Origin: Bacteroidales bacterium
GTDB taxonomy: Bacteria > Bacteroidota > Bacteroidia > Bacteroidales > F082
Assembly: GCA_017561025.1 (NCBI GenBank)
Contig: JAFZDU010000122.1
Coordinates: forward strand, 1-44,894
DNA: 44,894 nucleotides
Direction of reading: 5' to 3'
This document shows positions 42,560 to 44,894 of the stretch, in pieces (position 1 is the first letter of the stretch; every line of letters begins with the position of its first letter). Below the pieces are notes generated by a model. It searched no databases. It was not told the origin of the DNA and saw only the letters and a program-made list of their open reading frames with translations. The position numbers and the translations under genes were made by a program.

Positions 42560-43395
42560 AATGCAGCCTCCTTTTTATCTTTGATTGTAAAAACTATGCT
42601 GCAGTTAAGAGACGAACCAAGGTCTTGGCTCATTTGTGCAGCTATATCGATAGCGCAGAGCTTGTAATTATATCCTATGCCGAATGAGAACAGTTCTGGA
42701 TTAAGTTGGAATCCGCCTCTGACGAAAAAGTCATTATAACATTCATATTCAAGTCCAAATCTGTAAGAGAAATTATCCTTGAAGTTTTCTTCTATTTCGC
42801 TTGTTATCATGAAACCTTCTATAATGAAATAAGAGAATCCTAATCTCATGATTATCGGAATTTTGAAATTGTTGGCAGTATTGATTTTAACATGGATAGG
42901 GTTGAAGAGATAAGCACCGAGACTCAGATTCTCGTTTATTTCATATTGTATTCCTAATTCAAAAGTGGGAGTGGAGAAGTTGTCGTAATCACCGGAGTAT
43001 TTTATATATAAGTAATCGAGCTTTAGTCCTATGTTAAGATGCGGACCGAAATTTCTTGCCAGTGCGATTCCTATTATGTTTTCGTTGTAATGCGCATACC
43101 CGAATTGAGATGCTGATATTCCTATGGCACCAGATTTTAATGGTACTATTACACCTGCGTTTTTGTATCCCAATTCCTTTAATAAGAAGCGGTTTTCGTA
43201 TGCTATTCCGATGCTTAAGTCTTTATATGAAGATATTCCTGCAGGATTGTTATGCAGTGACCATAAATCGTTTAGTGCGACGGAACATTTGCCAAGAGAG
43301 TTTGTTCTCCCACCGCTTGGCTGCAACATATCCCACGCATAAACGTGTGTGAATAAAGATAGGACTAATAAGCCCGTAATGAAAAAACGTTTCAT
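42556..43395 (-). CDS. PorV/PorQ-like outer-membrane beta-barrel protein
   Basis: A 279-residue exported protein. The signal peptide ends near VYAW. The mature start (LQPSGGRTNSLGKCSVALND then LWSLHNNPAGIS) is typical of the PorV/PorQ/FadL-like barrel group of Bacteroidetes, where NNPAG is a hallmark. Alternating beta strands continue to a final segment (SSLNCSIVFTIKD). Members of this group include T9SS partners, but no other T9SS genes lie nearby. The next gene (HhH-barrel) overlaps by 4 bases, so the two probably form one complex. The start is supported by the TAnnTTTG element at 43421. Confidence 0.8.
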   Translation of the reverse strand: MKRFFITGLLVLSLFTHVYAWDMLQPSGGRTNSLGKCSVALNDLWSLHNNPAGISSYKDLSIGIAYENRFLLKELGYKNAGVIVPLKSGAIGISASQFGYAHYNENIIGIALARNFGPHLNIGLKLDYLYIKYSGDYDNFSTPTFELGIQYEINENLSLGAYLFNPIHVKINTANNFKIPIIMRLGFSYFIIEGFMITSEIEENFKDNFSYRFGLEYECYNDFFVRGGFQLNPELFSFGIGYNYKLCAIDIAAQMSQDLGSSLNCSIVFTIKDKKEAAL

Positions 43396-43420
43396 ATAAA
43401 ATCATGGTTTGTTGGTCTCG

Positions 43421-43428
43421 CAAAAGTA
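43421..43428 (-). promoter_or_regulatory. TAnnTTTG element for the PorV-like/HhH-barrel pair
   Basis: The reverse strand reads TACTTTTG, 25 bases upstream of the start at 43395. Confidence 0.58.
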
Positions 43429-43437
43429 GAAAAATAA

Positions 43438-43467
43438 TTGAGCGGTTTGAAATAAAATGTATCTTTG
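43438..43467 (+). promoter_or_regulatory. Promoter of the DUF456 gene
   Basis: A TTG at 43438-43440, a 19-base spacer and TATCTTTG at 43460-43467 match the Bacteroidetes pattern. The leader is about 55 bases. Confidence 0.6.
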
Positions 43468-43530
43468 TAGTAGTTAAAAATTAATGTGTAGTAAGTTAAA
43501 ATTTATTAGGTAGTATTAAAATTTGAAGTT

Positions 43531-44049
43531 ATGGAATATCTAATCTATTTATTAGCAGTGGTTTTCATTATTGTTGGAATCATTGGTGACGTAGTGCCTG
43601 GATTACCTGGTGTACCAATCAGTTATGCAGCTATGATTTTATTGCATTTTTTTACTGATATAACATACTCGAATGAGGCATTAATTATATATGGTATATT
43701 GTGTGCTGTGATAACAATTATCGACTATTTTGTTCCTATTTGGGGAACCAAGAAATTCGGAGGAACCAAGGCTGGAGTGAGAGGAAGCACCATAGGATTG
43801 ATAGTAGGAGTTGTGGTATTGCCTGTTTTAGGAATAGTTATAGGACCATTTGGACTTGTTGGCATTTTGGCTGGTCCATTTGTAGGTGCATATATAGGAG
43901 AGAAGATGTCGGGTGTTGACGACCAACTCGCATGGCGTTCAGCTATAGGATCTTTCGTGGGATTCGTGGCAGGAACATTATTAAAGGTAGTATATTCTTT
44001 AGTCGTTGGTTTTGTGGTGATTAAGGATATTATTACTTCGTTTTTATAA
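43531..44049 (+). CDS. DUF456 family small membrane protein
   Basis: A 172-residue inner-membrane protein of the DUF456 family. It has four to five hydrophobic helices with Gly-zipper-like segments. Recognisable blocks are GIIGDVVPGLPGVPISYAAM at 17-36, YFVPIWGTKKFGGTKAGVRG near 65-84, and GPFGLVGILAGPFVGAYIGE around 108-128. The function is unknown; it is widespread in bacteria. It is monocistronic with its own promoter, and a strong terminator follows. Confidence 0.88.
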   Translation: MEYLIYLLAVVFIIVGIIGDVVPGLPGVPISYAAMILLHFFTDITYSNEALIIYGILCAVITIIDYFVPIWGTKKFGGTKAGVRGSTIGLIVGVVVLPVLGIVIGPFGLVGILAGPFVGAYIGEKMSGVDDQLAWRSAIGSFVGFVAGTLLKVVYSLVVGFVVIKDIITSFL

Positions 44050-44068
44050 AGACTACAAGACAAAAAGT

Positions 44069-44110
44069 AAAAGTCGCGGCAATTTCATTTCATTGACGCG
44101 ACTTTTTTTT
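44069..44110. terminator. Bidirectional terminator after DUF456
   Basis: Perfect 10-bp stem AAAAGTCGCG / CGCGACTTTT with an 18-base loop, then eight T. A poly-A flank lets it serve the converging gene too. Confidence 0.88.
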
Positions 44111-44168
44111 AGAACTTTAGAATTTTTATAAATATGCATTATGAATTATGCATTATGCATTATGAATT
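44111..44168. repeat. Dispersed TATGCATTATGAA-type repeat run
   Basis: AGAACTTTAGAATTTT is followed by ATGCATTATGAATTATGCAT and another copy. It covers the stop codon of the next reverse-strand gene (44153-44155) and provides its last residues, IHNA. The same unit ends the RND gene at 21791-21817. Confidence 0.85.
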
Positions 44169-44749
44169 GTCTCAAGGTTCAAAGTTGTGATACCGTGTTC
44201 TTTACCTACGATATAAACCTTTCCTGGGTCGTTAGATGATTGGCGGAAGTCGCTCATGACTAATTCTTTACCTAAGATAAATTGATGGCATACAAATGTG
44301 TCACCTTCTTTCATTGTAGAATTCTCACAGTGTTCGGCAACGAAATTGTTCTCGCCGAGATAACGGACAACGCATATTCTATTAGGTAACCAGCCGATAC
44401 GGACTTTGTCGCCAATGTTAAGATCTTGAGTTGAAATGACTTCTAGGTTGAATACTTCAGATTCAATTTTGTTTTCTTTCATTAACAAATTGCAGAATGC
44501 ATTCCAATTTTCTCCTATGGCATAACTCGACAAGACATTTAGCGTACGTAAGGAGACTGTGTCGTAACCTCTTGTAGAATAATTCCACACACGTTCCAAT
44601 GTACTTTCAGAAATGTGTTGACGTAACTCCAATTCAATCAATGATGTGAGTTCGACGAAATCAGAGTGTGTATTTAATGTCTTTCCCAATTTATTTTCAA
44701 TGCGTTCGCGTAAGGCGCATATTTGTGGAATGTCGCTTTTTATTGTCAT
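44153..44749 (-). CDS. Bacteroidetes-type putative DNA-binding protein
   Basis: A 198-residue cytosolic protein of a family I have seen in Bacteroidetes as multiple paralogues without a firm function. The N-terminal part looks like a helical DNA-binding domain: ICALRERIENKLGKTLNTHS then HISESTLERVWNYSTRGYDT, with the STLERVW helix followed by SLRTLNVLSSYA. Residues about 108-170 form a beta-rich second domain (NIGDKVRIGWLPNRICVVRY and EGDTFVCHQFILGKELVM). The start is MTIKSDIPQ at 44749. A longer reading frame adds 29 residues encoded by the terminal repeat and is not believed. The repeat ends 4 bases upstream of the ATG. The last residues come from an intergenic repeat. Confidence 0.72.
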   Translation of the reverse strand: MTIKSDIPQICALRERIENKLGKTLNTHSDFVELTSLIELELRQHISESTLERVWNYSTRGYDTVSLRTLNVLSSYAIGENWNAFCNLLMKENKIESEVFNLEVISTQDLNIGDKVRIGWLPNRICVVRYLGENNFVAEHCENSTMKEGDTFVCHQFILGKELVMSDFRQSSNDPGKVYIVGKEHGITTLNLETIHNA

Positions 44750-44753
44750 GATA

Positions 44754-44894
44754 TTTAAGGGGATTTCTATAAATTGCTTTGCAAATGATTTATGAATTTT
44801 TCTTTGAGAAGATTTTTGTTTTTCTTGAAAGAACATAGCGAGCTATGTGATTGAAAGAAAGGCGAAAAGATTCCAAGAAAAAACATAAAGCATG
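44754..44894. repeat. Right copy of 141-bp terminal inverted repeat
   Basis: Reverse complement of 1-141 with one mismatch. It ends 4 bases upstream of the ATG at 44749 and so forms the leader of that gene. The two copies differ in what follows them inward, so this is a repeat inserted in, or shared by, two contexts. Confidence 0.9.

Noticed and set aside
1-44894. Linear plasmid or phage with terminal inverted repeats
   Set aside because: dnaB, smpB, rimM and trmN6 are chromosomal, and no replication, partition, capsid or transposase genes are present. An assembly break at a repeat is simpler.

Overview
This 44.9 kb stretch looks like a chromosomal fragment of a low-GC member of the Bacteroidales. 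The evidence is the gene content (PorV-like and HhH-barrel outer-membrane proteins, a PG0541-type PII-like protein, many MKK lipoproteins), the near absence of Shine-Dalgarno sequences, and many TAnnTTTG promoter elements a short distance upstream of start codons. Housekeeping genes (dnaB, smpB, rimM, trmN6) argue against a plasmid or phage. No rRNA, tRNA, CRISPR array, transposase or phage genes were found.

Layout. 1-141: left copy of a 141-bp inverted repeat whose mate is at 44754-44894. 154-8927: GH20 hexosaminidase, Dcu C4-dicarboxylate transporter, three 52-bp tandem repeats beside a frameshifted four-helix-bundle (S23-type) pseudogene, a His-rich heavy-metal exporter, an alginate-export-type porin, rimM-trmN6, and two small lipoproteins. 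9031-14420: carbamate kinase, replicative helicase with an unusual repetitive tail, a Cas4-like/DUF2779 protein in an operon with a MATE exporter. 14687-21366: two tandem paralogous coiled-coil lipoproteins, a sigma-54-type (NtrC family) response regulator, a convergent hybrid kinase with receiver and HPt domains, and an LPP20-like lipoprotein. 21415-27291: a tolC-hlyD-RND efflux operon ending in a PII-like gene. 27600-35080: TrkH, a LytS/LytTR two-component pair, and an operon of an LTA-synthase-like phosphotransferase, a lipid kinase and a MscS channel; together this looks like an envelope/turgor cluster. 35208-40350: M23 peptidase, beta-helix lipoprotein, thioredoxin, smpB and a prohibitin-like protein. 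40466-44749: a helix-hairpin-helix outer-membrane barrel with a PorV-like partner, a DUF456 protein and a Bacteroidetes-specific putative DNA-binding protein.

The most interesting possible systems are: (1) the TTCYACA box clusters at matching distances upstream of both coiled-coil lipoprotein genes, next to a sigma-54 activator gene, suggesting a local regulon; (2) the HhH-barrel/PorV-like gene pair of unknown function; (3) short dispersed intergenic repeats that supply the stop codons, and even the last residues, of unrelated proteins. All functional calls come from motif recognition by eye; no database search was run.
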